From Onchocerca volvulus (taxonomy: Eukaryota > Nematoda > Chromadorea > Rhabditida > Onchocercidae), in the NCBI GenBank assembly GCA_000499405.2, contig HG738137.1, positions 10,424,768-10,488,767 of the forward strand: a stretch of DNA of 64,000 bases, given 5' to 3'. Of the stretch, positions 1 to 14,023 are shown piece after piece (the first letter of the stretch is position 1; every line of letters begins with the position of its first letter). Under the pieces are notes generated by a model. That model was given only the letters and a program-made list of their open reading frames with translations, searched no databases and was not told the origin of the DNA. The translations under genes were made by a program, and so were the position numbers.

Positions 1-63
1 ATATATTGGAAATAAATTTATCTTATTTTTTATTTTTTGAATGCAAAATAATGCCTACTTTAG

Positions 64-3000
64 GTTTTCAAGAATGTTGCAAATAGCACTCGAAGTGCTA
101 CAGTCATCAAATCACTAAATTATAAAAATGCGGATGAGGTTTGTTTTTTTAATATTTTTAGAAATCAAAATCTTGCAATATTGATGAAAATATTTTTTTT
201 TTGTAACATCTGATTAGCAGGCGATTGCATGTCACATATTGGTCATCTACATATTGGATCATATATCTTCTTTGTTCTAATAAGAACATCAATTCCAATG
301 TTAATTGTAAGAAATAATTAAATATTAGATGCATGCTTCTTTTTTATTTTTTCTTAATTTTCTTAAGGTTAGCTATGAAATAATTTACGCTATTTCAGAA
401 TGGATCTAAATCATCATTTTCTTTGTGTACGCATAATCGTGTATCACTTGGCAGTGTACGAAGTGGTGCAGTAAAGGCTGTAATGAAAAATGCAGCAAGC
501 AGTTTTCTAGCATCTTATGGTGTAGAATTTGATGATTTGAAAACGGGGTTTGTATTTTGTTGAGAATCTTCTTTTTTTTTCCTCAGAAAGATGTAAATCC
601 TTTTGAATTACTGTTTAGAAGTCGTTTAAGGTTGGACATTTGTTTGGAATGTGTGGAAGCACTAAAAGTACGGAATGAATTTGTCAGAAAAGTTCATTTA
701 AAAGAAAGATTAGTAAAACAGTTATTGCGAGAGAAAGCAAAAAGGTATAATCAGTTCGGTATTTTTTTTTTTAATTTGTCCAATTCTTATTTTGTTATTA
801 TCTTAAGGATAGTCAATAGATATGCCAGATGATTAGTTTTCTGACGAAAAAAAAGAAAAGAAAGGAAAAAAAATATTTGGTTATTTTCATAAAGATAATA
901 ATGATATTAATGAATTAAAGCTAAAGAGATGACATAGGATAGGACGGATCAGTACACATGGACTAAAACCAAGTGTTACTATGGAAGCATCGCTCTGAAA
1001 TTTCACGTGATTTTTTTTTCCGGTGATATTTTAAAATTATACTTCCTGTTGAAATATTTTATTCTTTATTGCTATCCATTGATTTATTTCCTAATTAAAA
1101 AAAAATGAATTAAAAATTTTGCAGATATTATCATTCGGAAAATTGCTTTTGGGTATCAGTACGTTGTTTATCGCAATATCGACAGTTGGCTTTGCGTTCG
1201 CACGAACAATCCATGAAATCATGCGCAGAAGTTACCGAATTAAATTATTTTTGGCCTTGTAAACGATTCGAACGAGTAAGATATTTGTTACTGATTTCAT
1301 GCTTTATGAATGTGTTCGAATTTCAAAGCTTTTCAAAATTATTGCAAAACATTACAGCAAAAATCAATAGCAGACTGTGATCCCTCAACATCAGAAGTTT
1401 CGCAAAGGTTTTCATTGGAAACTGGATCTGGAAAAACGGTTGACGAATTTGGTTTGCCAGATGTAAGAATAATTTTCCTGGTTTTTCGTAATGTTTGAAT
1501 ATTTGCACGCTTTTTACTTTTCATTTTAACTTAATTATAGGTAATGAGGAGAAAATATGTCAATGGGATCATGAATGTCTGACATCAGTTAATATCTGAC
1601 AAATTTTTGCTATTTCAGGATTTTGCTCCCGTAACTTTATCCAGTAATGGTGGGGATTCTTCAGAAATTACAGTCAATGGCAATGAAGTACTTGTTTAAA
1701 TTTGATAAAGAATCCAGTGCTTTTAAACTCTAGTTGTATCGACATAAATATTGTTGAACTTAGAGTGATTTATTTATCAATTTAGGTATTAAAAAAAAAA
1801 GAAGATTTCAATCGTACGTAAAATAATTTAGTTAATATCTTAAACCAAATAATTTCTTTATCGAAAGCAAATGTTACCATCATACCGATTTCTATTTTTT
1901 CACAGGCGAATTCATCAGCAACTGATAATGCATCAGCGCAAAATGCTTTCTTGAATAGGAAGCGAGATAATCGAAAACGCACAGTTTTATATTGCAAGGA
2001 TGAGGTAGAGTCATTTTCTGCATACAAAGGACCTAAGAATTTTTCAGTTTAAATAAGTGAATATGTTAGATTTTTTTAATAAAAATAATAACAGTGATTG
2101 CACATTGTCAGGTTTTTACTAAGTCATAATTTTTATTTGGTAAAGATGGTAATATGCAACCAGTTTATGGAATGTTTTGGAATATCTTGCAAAAAATATT
2201 CTAGAATTCCAATTTTACATTCTAAAAATGATGGAAGTATAAAGATTTCACAGATAAATTGTCCGCTTTATCAATTTCGGAAGAATGAGGAGTTTTCTTT
2301 TTCTATAGACCGAGTTAATAATTGGTATTTTTTGAAAATTTAAGGGGAAAGTAAAAGAAAAACTGTGCGCTGAACAGATTTCCTCCTGTTAAAATTCAGG
2401 TTGACTTGAAGTTTGAAATAATAATCATTCCCGTAAAAAATTTAGCATTTACTGCAGTAATAATTGTATAATTTTGCTCACTATGATTTCAGGTCGATGA
2501 CTCCGTCATGGAAAAATGTACTGATAATTATCAAATTTCATTAGTGAATGATTTGAAGTCTTCTAAAAAACAGAAGTGTAAGTGATTAAATAATTATTTA
2601 ATTATTGACTTATTAATTGTGGATGCTCCTTATATGCTCTATGTATATCATATTAAATACAGAATTTAAATATTTTCATCATCTTGTCCATCTTTGCAGA
2701 CTTTTATCTTCCTTCATCATGTGAACTGAAATAATAGTCATTCTCATAAGTTCTCTGAGTGTTGTTATATATGATAAATTATAGCTGTATAAATACATGT
2801 ACTTACCAAACTAATTGTCATTAAAGTTAGGGAATGAATCGTAATTAATTGCTTTTAATATTTATGGAGTCATGCATCTTGCTACTTTATCACCTAGTAA
2901 AGTTAATTTATTTGCAGTGTTTGTTAACGATACTTATTCTATAACTCGACAGACAAGGTCATCATCCGAGTCACCACCGGATATAACTGAGGTACCCGAT

Positions 3001-6000
3001 GTGATTTCCACTTGTGTGGGAAAAACAGAATGTGATGAAGGTGATGAAACAAAAGTTGAAGAGTCGATTGATGCGAATGAGATTTGTAATAATGTATGTT
3101 CGTTAGTTTGTCTAAAATAAAATGAAATACTTGTATTTAGATATCTTCTTCATTGGACAGCAAAATTTAAAGTTTACCAAAAACAGTCATTCCATAGACC
3201 TTATATATTGTTAAAAAGAAATATGACCTAAGGAGACAGGAGAATTCAAAATAAGCAGTTAATGCAATCAGTTAAGATGAGATCAGTTGACTTTTCTACC
3301 TTTGTGCATTAGAAACATCAAGAGCATATTCTATAACTGACTAGTATTAGAAAGGAAAATCTTATTAATATTTTTTAAATTACATTATGTCGATGATTTC
3401 TAGCAAATCACTAATATTTTAATTTATTATATATGCATTATTTGGAATCCTTCCTTATTTTTTCTATTCTTTTTCAAATATTTGTTTTGTATAATTTGAA
3501 TGCTAACTATTGCTAGTTAGAGAAAAGGAAATGGTTAGCTAATATTTTTCACAGGATAATTTAACAGATGTTTTCTGTTGCAGAATTTAATAACAGGTAA
3601 TTTTGATGAATGTGGCTCATCACAAATGTATTTTGAGAAGGAAGAAAGCAAAGGGGAAAGTTCGACTACCAATAATAACACGCAGGCATCATTGGAAAAC
3701 AACATTCAATCAAGGAACACACTTCAGGAGGATTTGGATTGCACCCAAAGTGATGATGAAGATGAAGAAGAAAGAAGTTCGGTGGTTTTCAATGGCGATT
3801 TGCGGTGCGAACATGGTTTGTAATTATGTCTATTTTAGAAGTAGATCATTCATATTGTGGTGTAAAATGAAAAAAAAAACGAAGTTTGTTCTTAATATGC
3901 AAAAGATGAATAGAGCATTTAGTAGAGAAACATCATTAAAAAACTAAAATTTTTGAAATTTTGAATTGATTCATTTTCTTGTGAAAATTTACGGTCTGTC
4001 ATTTTTTAAATATATTAGAGAACTGATTGAATTAGATTGTGTTTCAAATAAATATTTTTGATAAACTGGGAAATTTTTCCAGATATTTTCGAAAAAGATA
4101 TACTATTCGTTTACCAATTTGAAAAGTCTTGCAGATTGCATATTAACTTTTTCCAGGACTTTTGGATTATGAATGTTGGATGACAAATGAACGCCGCATT
4201 GTTGTTGACGAAAACGAATGGAAACAATTAACCGCTGAAATATTTGAACCAGATCATTTGTGGTGTGTTAGTGTCGATGAATTTCCTTGTTCCATTTGTA
4301 AATCAGGTTATTTGGTGAGTGATTGTTTCAGTTGTGAATTCAATTTGATAATTTATTTAAACATATCAGTTGATATTTGACGGCGAAAAATGCAATTGTT
4401 TTTTTTTTTTTATTTGTTTGAACCGTAGCCATTTGGAAAAAAAAAAAATGAGGGCTATCTTCAGCTAGTCTAGAATTTAAAAAGGAATTGATCAAATATT
4501 CTAACAAAGTAATTTAGACCAACTGGATATAGTTTTAGAGTTCTGAATAGAAGATTTTGATGTATAAATTCATTGAAAAAAAAATTCTTGAAAGTTGAAG
4601 AGAATTTTTCGAGGAGCGTCTTTCGATTGAAATGGTTTCGGAGATTGGGAAATCATTTTTTTTCCTCCAATCATTAATTTTTATTGAAATCAAAGATTGA
4701 ACATAAGAAAAGAAGAAAATATTTTTTTTTCTTCGTTTTATAGTATAAAAGAGATGATTGGGAGGAAACATTACGGCGTATGAAGGAAATACGTTTGGCC
4801 ATCGGTGAATTAATTCGAACGGCTGTGCGAAGGACAATAGCGGTGAAGTCATCAACGCCTCAAATTTATGAACGTGTTATTTGTCGAAATTTCTTGAAAA
4901 ATATGATTTCACGGTTCAAGTAAGCATTCTAGGGAATCATTCTTGTAATGAAAATTTTAAATGCCTTCTCTTCGTCAAGGGAAGAGAATAGTACTGTATG
5001 ACCGGACAACTATAGGAATAGTAAACAATTTATTTTTATATGAATGAAAATTTTCTGCATTTTCCGTAATTATTTAAAGTTATTTGTTATTTAGAAGCCG
5101 TGTAAGAAATCCAACTATCCCAACGATTTGTCAAGATTGTATGCTTTGTTCACAGCACAGGAAACCATGTGTGTTAATTGATAATACCGAGGGCTTGGTA
5201 TGTTCCAATTTCCAGCTTAAAGTAGTTAAATAGTACAAAAAAGAAAAGTTAGGTACACTAACGGTTTAGAAAGAAGAATAAAATCTTATTTGTTTATAAA
5301 AATAATCCCTCTCTTAAATTCAGTTTTTTTTTAAACGGATGAAATGAGATGCTTCGGCAATGCAGATTTCAAGTGTCATTCAATACAGAATGTTTTGTCA
5401 TGTTAGTATTACTGCATTACTAATAGCAGTGCAGTTTCTTGTCAGAGATAAAAAGCTTACGTTTAATATCATTGGATAGTAAATTGCTCTATTTGATTTT
5501 GAAAATTATTAGAGTATTATTATTCCAGGCTGTTCCACTTACTCTAGAAGAATGGGAAAAAATTCTAACAGCTATGCAGATCGGTGAAGATGATGTTAAA
5601 CTCATTTGCCTTGATAACAAGGGTTATTCTTTTGAATTTCTTTCTGGAATAGAAGTGGAATAAATTTAGGATGTAGAGTAAAATATTATAAACAGTATAC
5701 AACTTCTATATGATTGGAATCGTTGGAACAGTTTCGTCATTTATTGCAATATGTCTCTCAATAATAACGAATTTATTAAATTCTCCAAAATCCTTGTGAT
5801 GACAATTCCTTCAAAACATTCATGTGATTCACCGCTGATTAGGCTGTCGATAATTGACAAACTGTTTTAAAGAAGACTGCTCAATAAATTATTCAATGTA
5901 TCATTCACATAGTAACTGAAGGAATGGAACCGATACAGTAAATAGTTAATGATTAATGTACTTAATAATATCAGTAATTAAGTAGATTATGTGTAACTGA

Positions 6001-7453
6001 GATTGCAGTACATGCATTTTCATATTTTCATTTGGGTACCGTTCAAAAAAACTTTTCTTTTGTTTTTGACTAATAGATTTTTGATTTTCTTAAAAATTTT
6101 TTTCAGTGCTGAGCTTTATTGTCATGTAAACTGATTTCCAATTTTTTTTTTCTTTTTTCAATTCATTTAATCTTTGAGGAGTATGTGAAATGTTCTGTGA
6201 TGAATGTTTTCGGCAGCAACAACTGCAAGTTGAACATCAGCGTTTCGTTTACGAAAACGGCGCTGAAATTTATGTGAAACTTGTGAGTCATTTGTTTTTT
6301 CTTGTTTACTCTATTAGGAATTGCTAATTAGCTTCACGATTAAGTGAGTAAGAATTTACCAAAAAATTCCGAAGTTCTTTTTATAATTAGATTTGAATTT
6401 CTCTTTTCCTTTATCTTTATTCTTTGATCTATTGATTTCTGAAAATATATTGATTCTAAAAATCGTTATTTTTTTCTACGGATAATTTCTTTACAGAAGA
6501 GTGATAAGAATGATGAGCCAATAAAAACAGCAAATGGTGATCTGATAGCACCATTCAATGCTACTCCGTCGCTAATTCGTCCGGAACGGCATGCAACAAC
6601 AAGACGTGCAGTAGCGAAATGTTCGATGGTTTTCAAAGTAATTTAATGTCTATATGCGAAATCTTTACGTTTTTCTCTCTTTAAATTCTCCAATTAATTA
6701 CGATAATTTTATCATTCCTTATCAAAATTAAATTTCATTTTTGTTTTCTATTAATATGCTATGTAAATCGTTCCTAACGTCTGATCTTGATTTTTGTGAT
6801 TCTGCGATTTATGGTTAGGATAGAATGCAAATCTCGCTATGTTCTGCTAATTTGAGTCGTTTTTCTGTCCGATCCAAAGTGTCCCTGTATTCTTTCCATC
6901 TTTTGGAAGGCAGGAAGTACTTCATTTTTTAACATTCTATCATTAAAAAATAATCCTGGCTAAAGTTTCTAATGATATTTGCTTTTAGATGACGTCGTTG
7001 AATACAATTCATCAGTTAAAAATTAAGATTTATCAAAAAACGGGTCAATTACCGAATGATCAACTTATTTATATGAAGGAAAGACTTCTAAATGATTCGG
7101 TTTGATGATTATGTTTTCAAATAGAGAACTGAAGTTTTGACATTGAGATTGATTGGATTTTTTACTTCATCCTATTTTATTTTTCATTCGTTTTGTTATT
7201 TAACCTTTTCTGGTATTCCCATGATCAGAATATTGGAAGCCTAAGTCACTTTTTTTTTTTTATATGGAATTTAAAACTTGGCTTCACATATTATTTTGGT
7301 GTATTGCAGGATACCTTAGAAGAAGCACGAGTTGATCCACAAGAACTTACTGAAACACCGTTAACATTGATTGTACAGCAACCCACCGACATCCCAACAG
7401 AACCGCGACAGTTGGAACGTGGTTTTGCGGATACCGCTTTATCTCATAGCTGA
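64..7453 (+). CDS. usp-48: USP48-type ubiquitin-specific protease, C-terminal 765 residues
   Basis: Exons as read: 64-138, 399-547, 619-744, 1125-1275, 1358-1462, 1619-1687, 1906-2004, 2493-2577, 2918-3093, 3584-3815, 4157-4314, 4744-4919, 5095-5197, 5529-5622, 6179-6282, 6497-6637, 6989-7099, 7310-7453; frames join throughout. The product matches the USP48 region after the catalytic domain. DUSP1 appears as LCTHNRV, CLECVE and FWVSVRC...YRQLAL. DUSP2 appears as CEHGLLDYEC...NERRIVVDENEW and CSICKSGYL. DUSP3 ends at VCEMFCDECFRQQQ. The C-terminal ubiquitin-like fold is IHQLKIKIYQKTGQLPNDQ to PLTLIVQQP. USP48 is a nuclear cysteine protease that removes ubiquitin; the Cys/His catalytic exons must lie left of the window. 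An acidic, Ser-rich linker (exons 6-10) sits between DUSP1 and DUSP2. The joins near 5622/6179 and the first exon are the least certain, and a short exon may be missing between 5622 and 6179. Confidence 0.88.
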
Positions 7454-9339
7454 TAATTTTTAGTTGGTGAGATAAAATCAAATGATCTGCTTCTGCAATA
7501 ATATTTGCATTTTAATATTCTTTTATTCATATAATTTTTAAGGAAGCTTCAAGCTTTTGGTTTATTTCATACTGATTTTTGTAGCTGATAAACTATTTCC
7601 TTTTCCTATAATCTTCACTTGCTAAATTCTGTCCTGTTTCAAAAGATGAGAATTCTGTTAACTTTTTAGTTCTTCGAATATCTCAATTTTGCATCTTTTT
7701 ATTTCCTTTATTATTTGAATTTAGGATATATAAAGATTAATAGTTAGTTTATATATTGAATGTTTAAATTTTGTAAATATTACGAAAGAAATGTATTTTT
7801 CCTATGCAACTCTTATTTTTATGTTTGGAGCTTCTTGTTGAGTTCTTCCATAGTTTTTTGTGGCATAATAATATGTGTCCTATTTTAGGCATTGATTTTT
7901 ACTACTTCAATTATTTGGTATCTTACCAGAAAGTAAGAGTGATGTATTTTTTTCTTCTCTTTTTTTTCTTTTTTTCTTTTTTTTTTTTGAGATTTATTTT
8001 ACTGAATTTATATATCTAGCTTGTAGTAAGGACTTGACATGGTTCAATAATTGCCTAATACTTTATAACAATAGCATTAATATGGATCAGATATAACTGT
8101 ACATCAAAAATTCAATGAATAATATGATTTCAGGCATCAAATGATTTCGTTCAGTTCATTAGATCACAATAGTTAGGATTAATTCTTTTTTATAGGATCT
8201 TTCATTTCTTTTAAAAGTCTCTTTCTCTTTTTTTTTTCTGACATACGTATATGCATACATAATTACTGTATTGTAAATATTACAATAGCCTTGCAAGGAA
8301 ATATCTTCCTTTAAATGTGCTTGCCATTCCGGAATTATTCTGTCACTATTCCCAAATCCCATTCACTACTATTCATTTTGATAAATGATATCAACAAGAA
8401 TTGTAAAATAAGCAACTTTTATAATTTTTTTTTTCTCCCACAGAATATGTAACATCTTGCATGCATATATGTATGCATATGCACAGTAGTGTAAATGCTG
8501 CAATTAACGTAAAACGTTCCAATTTTGACGCAACAAATTAATGTAGCGTTTCAAATTATAAATATACTTATTTATTACGCATTGAAATTATTGCAAATTT
8601 TATATGATTCAAATTCGATTGTTAAAAAAAATATATATATAAAGCAAGTTTGAAATTTGAGACAAATTTTTGGACCCCATAATAATGCTTCCTTATGTTC
8701 AGAATGAACAATTTTGTCTTCATATTTCCATTAATTTGCAATGTTTCCGTTTTACTTTTTAGATTTCATAATTATGAAGTAATTGTTTTCATTCCTTTTT
8801 GCATTCAAATTTGTAAAGTCCTTTCTCAAGCCGGTATTGTTTTATTTAAACATTAATGCTATTTTATATTATTATTTTCGCGTTTGATTTGTATGAATAA
8901 TTATTGTTCAATGCATCGATCTGTTATCACTTCAGCATTTGTAAATAATTATTTATGATAATAAATAAATTTTATAGTTGATTGTTTTCTGATGTGAAAT
9001 ATTTTGATTAGATTAATTCCACTGTTTAAATTTATTTCTCAGTATCTATCATAATTATTCGGAATCCGGAAATTTGCCGAAAAGTTTTTGTGGCATGATA
9101 TTAAGATGTAAAATTGCGAAAAAGTTTATGCTTTCTTACAGAGTGACAGAATAAAACTCTTTTGATAGGAAATTTTGTTCATTTATAGTTTTTTTTTTTC
9201 TTATTAGCAAATATATGAGTAAATTTCCGATTGATTTTGCTGAACTTTTTGAACTCTCAATCTTCTTACAATAAATGTGATGGAGAATAAATCTTGAAGG
9301 AAGTAATTTCATCGAACTTTCAGACATAAATAAAGAGTT
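7454..9339. other. Intergenic: usp-48 3' region and mrps-30 upstream region
   Basis: AT-rich sequence with poly-T runs (for example 7962-7990) and a short TA run near 8630-8640. No open frame with recognisable protein content and no RNA gene was seen. AATAAA-like motifs occur around 8960, but none clearly marks the usp-48 poly(A) site. Confidence 0.6.
9321..9323 (+). promoter_or_regulatory. Candidate spliced-leader acceptor of mrps-30
   Basis: A CTTTCAG acceptor ends 16 nt before the ATG at 9340, with no upstream coding exon evident. In nematodes this arrangement usually marks SL trans-splicing. Confidence 0.4.
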
Positions 9340-9638
9340 ATGCACCGACATCCTTTCCATAGAACGGTTAAATTAATTAAGCGATTCAAATCAACGAAGG
9401 AAAACACGGATGTTACATATTACATACCTCCTAAAACATTCCGACCCGCATATTATCATCCATTAAAACCATTTAAACGTAAACCAAACGATCCATTTCC
9501 ACCATTTCCAGTAAGTGATAATTTTATTTTCAAAGATCGATAGAATTTGTTCACCTTACATTGTGAAAGTTTCAATCAGAAAGTGAAAAATAATTCTGAA
9601 GAGTAAACAGTTAATTATTTTATTCGTTTTTTGATTCA

Positions 9639-9671
<33 letters not shown>

Positions 9672-12600
9672 TAAACGTTTTTTTTTTTTTTTTTTTTTTT
9701 TTCATAGAATGAAGCAGATTCGAGTGGCATGGGACCACGTTTATACGATTATCAGGTTATGAGCGAACTTGTTCGTAGTTTGCCTACTGCTTCGGAGCGG
9801 ATTGATTTTGTTAATCCATATGAACGTGAATTTACCAGACGTGAGAAACGTTTTCATCGGTACGTAATTTATTCATTTCTTGCATTTCTTTGGCAGAATA
9901 AATATTAAGCCTAATTTTGTACTTCTAAAATAATTTAATTAAAAAATGGACGGAAAATATAAGAAACAATTTATATTTTAATTTCTTTGATAAGTGTGAA
10001 ATTATTTATTTACTTTTTAAGTCTTTTGTTGATTCACTAAGCATCATTTAACTTAGATAATTGACTAGTTCTGATAAGCTAGTTCTGATATTTAGTTATA
10101 TTTCAGACCATGGCAGGCGCAATTGTTGAAAAGCCGAAAAGCGTGGAAAATACAATCGTTTCCAAACTATTTCGATCCATTAAATTTTTATCAATATATC
10201 ACGAAAACAAGATGTGTAGAAGGATTAAGCGAATGGTATGACGAGCCTGCTCCAGTGCTTTCGAAAGGTTTCGAGGTAATTTCAGTTTTTATTATCATTC
10301 TACATTACAAATATTTCTCACATTGTTTGCCTACTTTCTTTTCCTTCTTTGCCTTCATTTTTTAAATTTGTAGGATCGTTTAAGCGAAATGTTAAAGTTA
10401 CATTTGGAGTCATCGAATGTTAAAAGTGAACAAGAAAGAACTACGAGAATTTTGCGGAGTTTTCTGGATTTATTGCTTGAAAACATGGTTCAAAACATGT
10501 ATACTTGTTTAGCACATCAAAGGGTTTGTTTTCATTTTCTAAATTTTAATTCAAAAAAGTTAAATAATATATAGTTGAAATAATTTTTAGAATTTAAGTT
10601 TCATTTTTCTTAGTTATGTCAATCGTAAAATTTGAAGGAACGTATAGTTTATGAATGAATATTGGTTATTCAAAATTGCGTTTTTTTTTTTTTCTTTAAA
10701 TCAAATATCTATTCCAAGAATTTTATATTCTATTGCTGCTTTATTAAATAAATTATATTTAAGATGTGAAAGAATTCGGTTATTCATTTCAGATATCTCA
10801 TACGCCACGATGCGAATCATTCTGGATTCGGAGTGGATTTGATGCTGTTTACGAAAATATCGATAAACATAGACATCGTGGTGATAACAGGTAAAAACAG
10901 TTTGTCTCATTATTGGAATGCATTTCATTGCAAAATATATGAACAAATTTTTCGAAAGGAAAATAATTGAAAAATGAGTATGAAATTTTGAATGATGCAT
11001 TTTGAAATCATGAATTTGAATGTCAGAGTATCAAGGTTTGAAAATATAATATAATATATAAAAATCCGAGATTTCAAATTTGAAAATTTGAAGAGCAAAA
11101 CTTGGTGAACTCGCTTTCGTTATGAGAGATGCATTTGCAACGCAATTGCGAACAAAAAATCCATTAAAACCCGTAAGTTTTAAAATTAATCAAAATTTAA
11201 TAATTTGTTCAATGCAGTCGACCAGATAGAATAAGAAATGAAATTTACAGTAATGGGAGTGAAAGTCTTGATACCAAATGAATTGTTTTAATTGAATTAA
11301 TTTTATTGAAAAATTCGAAATTTAGACATAGTCATATTTCTGGTGTCTTTATTTATAAATTTGATTAATTAGTTACTGATTGCGATGAATAATTCGCACA
11401 GTTGATAATTTTGTATTTTTGTACTTTTCAGTTAATGTCACTTTGGGATAAGGAAGTTACGAAGCCATTGTTTGATCCTGCATTTAATATTAAAGATGAA
11501 TTAATATATTCACCGGCCATGTTTGGTATGATGGCTGATGCAGATCCATTATGGCAGTGTCCGGGTTATGAACCTGATTGTGGTGAATTTTTGGATTCTG
11601 ATCTATTAACTGCAATCCCTCTTAATATTATACATTGTTAGATCATTACAGTGAGAGCTTTCAATGATAATAACGTCTAGAAATTCCATTATTCATAAAA
11701 TTTTCTCATGTTTCCGTTCAAAATTTTAAAGCGCTTGTTGCTCATTTCAAAAGAAAATCAGAAAATCTCCTCGAAAATACAATGAAGTAGCTCAAATTTA
11801 ATTTCAAATTCTCCGAAATCTCAACATTCAAGTAAACTCTGCAGGTGAAGAATACAAATATGGTCAAATAGGTTTTAAGCAATTTAATGATTTGGATATT
11901 CATTGCAAAAGATGGAAAGTGAAGGGTGAGGAAGAGAAAATAGTTCGCAATGAATGTCTTCGAGCTTCGGCCGTTGTGTCGCTCTTTTCTTGGTTAAATG
12001 CTCAAGCTCATGCCTTAGGTAGACGTTTCTCTTTTATGATTTATTACACGATTTCTTTAAAGTTTTGAAAATCCTTTTCAAAAAATAAAAGTATTATTTA
12101 ATAGCGACATTAATTGTGTCGTATAAGAAATTGATGTATTTTAAGTTACTGAAAATTTTCTGCGAAGACACCGAAAAAAAACTACTAGAAAGTATTCGAA
12201 AGCTTTTTAGAACCATATTGAGAAAATGGTATTGAAGATATCGAAGAAGAAAGTATATAGGACTGATAATTCAAAATGACAAAAAAAAGAAAAGAGCAAA
12301 GTTCCATTTCAAAAAAGAAAAAAGAAAGGCAAAGTTTCGGATAACGATTCTTCTCTTCAGGTTTCACGCAATACAATGATATCGAATATCCATTTGTATC
12401 ACAATTAGTAATGTCCGATGGAAAGCAATTTTTCTTTGCTATAGCTCAGTTGAATACTTTACTTATTAACGTTGACATAGAGGTACATTTTTGATTATAT
12501 TTGTTCATTTACATAAACTATACTAGTCGCTTTAATATAAATTTTTCATAAAAAATAAAAAAAAATTGAAATATGCTTCTGCTTAAATTAAAAAAATTTT

Positions 12601-12941
12601 TTTTTTGACTTTCCTCAACTTTCTTTTTTTTTTTCTCAAATCTATTGATACTGAAAATTTTCATCATATTTTCTTTTTCATAGGGAATAATAAATAAACG
12701 TTCGAATTTGTGCTACGTGGAAGGACCTTTAAATCTATATGATCGATATGATAGTGATAAAGGTACATTTGAATTTGGTGAAAAAAGTGACGTCGATACG
12801 GAGATGAGCAGTTTTAATCCACATGTGCTCGGTCGATTGATGCAAATGCTTGTAAGAGACATGCCGACAAAAAGAGAGATAGCAGATGATTCGATGGAGA
12901 TATCAAAGTATATTCCTGTAACATTTGAAGATATTCCATAA
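9340..12941 (+). CDS. mrps-30: Mitochondrial ribosomal protein mL65 (MRPS30/PDCD9)
   Basis: Ten exons: 9340-9510, 9708-9859, 10107-10275, 10374-10523, 10793-10890, 11094-11172, 11432-11582, 11845-12018, 12361-12482, 12684-12941. They sum to 1524 nt (507 residues plus stop) with all phases agreeing. The product matches animal MRPS30. The best block is in exons 8-9: RNECLRASAVVSLFSWLNAQ, then YPFVSQLVMSDGKQFFFA and QLNTL, aligning without gaps to the human core. An upstream FYQYITKT block also fits. The protein is a structural part of the mitochondrial large subunit (mL65), despite its old S30 name. The basic, Pro-rich N-terminus (MHRHPFHRTVKLIKRF) suits a mitochondrial presequence. It is slightly longer than the human protein. 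It converges on rpn-10 across about 1.1 kb. Confidence 0.93.
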
Positions 12942-14023
12942 TATGTTGTTAGTTTGCTGGAACAATCGATCAAATGAAGTATCAGAGTCTATTACGAAGA
13001 AATGTTGACTTAAAATTGTTACTAAATGTTCGAGAATTTTTAGAAAATTTGTTATTTCTATGGTTACCTCCGATGATGTTCTGGGATCATTTCCATCATT
13101 TGTTCATTTTAGAATCATGAATTTAAATACGAATAATATTTTGAATCATGTATAACACAGATTCATAAAGACTTTTTCCGAAAAATATTTAATTTGCTAC
13201 TCATAGAACCATATATATCAAATGATCATAAATTGATGATTGCCGTCGTACAGAACAGTTATTAGCGTTTATAATAATGGCCATTAGTACTTATGTATAC
13301 AATATGCATAAATATTGAAGTTCAAATTCAAACGTATTAATGGAATAAACTATTTTAGATAATTTTACACATGGATCGGTCATTAAAATTTCCCAATGCG
13401 TTCTACGACTTATTGAAATAACCTGAGATTTCTGCTTAAGTACTAGATCTTAATATTTCTCAAATACCCATGAGTCCAGTTAGGCTACATTCGTAAAACT
13501 GGATTAACCAAGAGATGAAGCCTTCGCTAGTTTTTTCGTTTTTTTTTTTTTTTTTTCAAAAAAAGAAAATAAGGCTTAGTCTTTTGTTGTTTATTCAGAA
13601 TGATGATCTGGGGTTGAAAGACATATCTTCCATGATTTTTTTTATCAATTTCTATTGAAATTAATATTACACTGCGACAAGTTATAGTCACAGTTTGCGA
13701 ACGTAAAGAATTAACGAATGTTTATTCGGAAAACTGTCGATGATGATGATATGCCAGAACGTGGAAGATCGCCATTGAAATTCCAGAAACGAAAAAAGAA
13801 AATCTGAGTTTTCGCTGATTCACAGAATTTGTTTGTTCCAGGAGAATTAATATGCATATTATGTTTGAGCGTGGTAAGAGACAAATGACTGACTATTTAA
13901 TTATACGAACATAAAAATCGTTTCGAAATATTGAAAATCACAAAAAATTATTCCCAATGCATAGTGCAACTATAGCTCTATGATTAACTATGATTTTCTT
14001 TAATTTCTAACAAACCATGCTTC
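12942..14023. other. Convergent intergenic region mrps-30 / rpn-10
   Basis: Holds the 3' ends of two convergent genes. An AATAAA at 13344-13349 is a good poly(A) candidate for mrps-30, about 400 nt after its stop. A 29-codon frame starting near 13719 has no recognisable content. Otherwise I see nothing. Confidence 0.6.
13344..13349 (+). terminator. Candidate poly(A) signal of mrps-30
   Basis: Canonical AATAAA about 400 nt downstream of the mrps-30 stop, the first clear signal on the sense strand. Confidence 0.4.

Noticed and set aside
9556..9738. Lys-rich minus-strand frame
   Set aside because: It is the complement of long poly-T runs in an mrps-30 intron; low complexity only.
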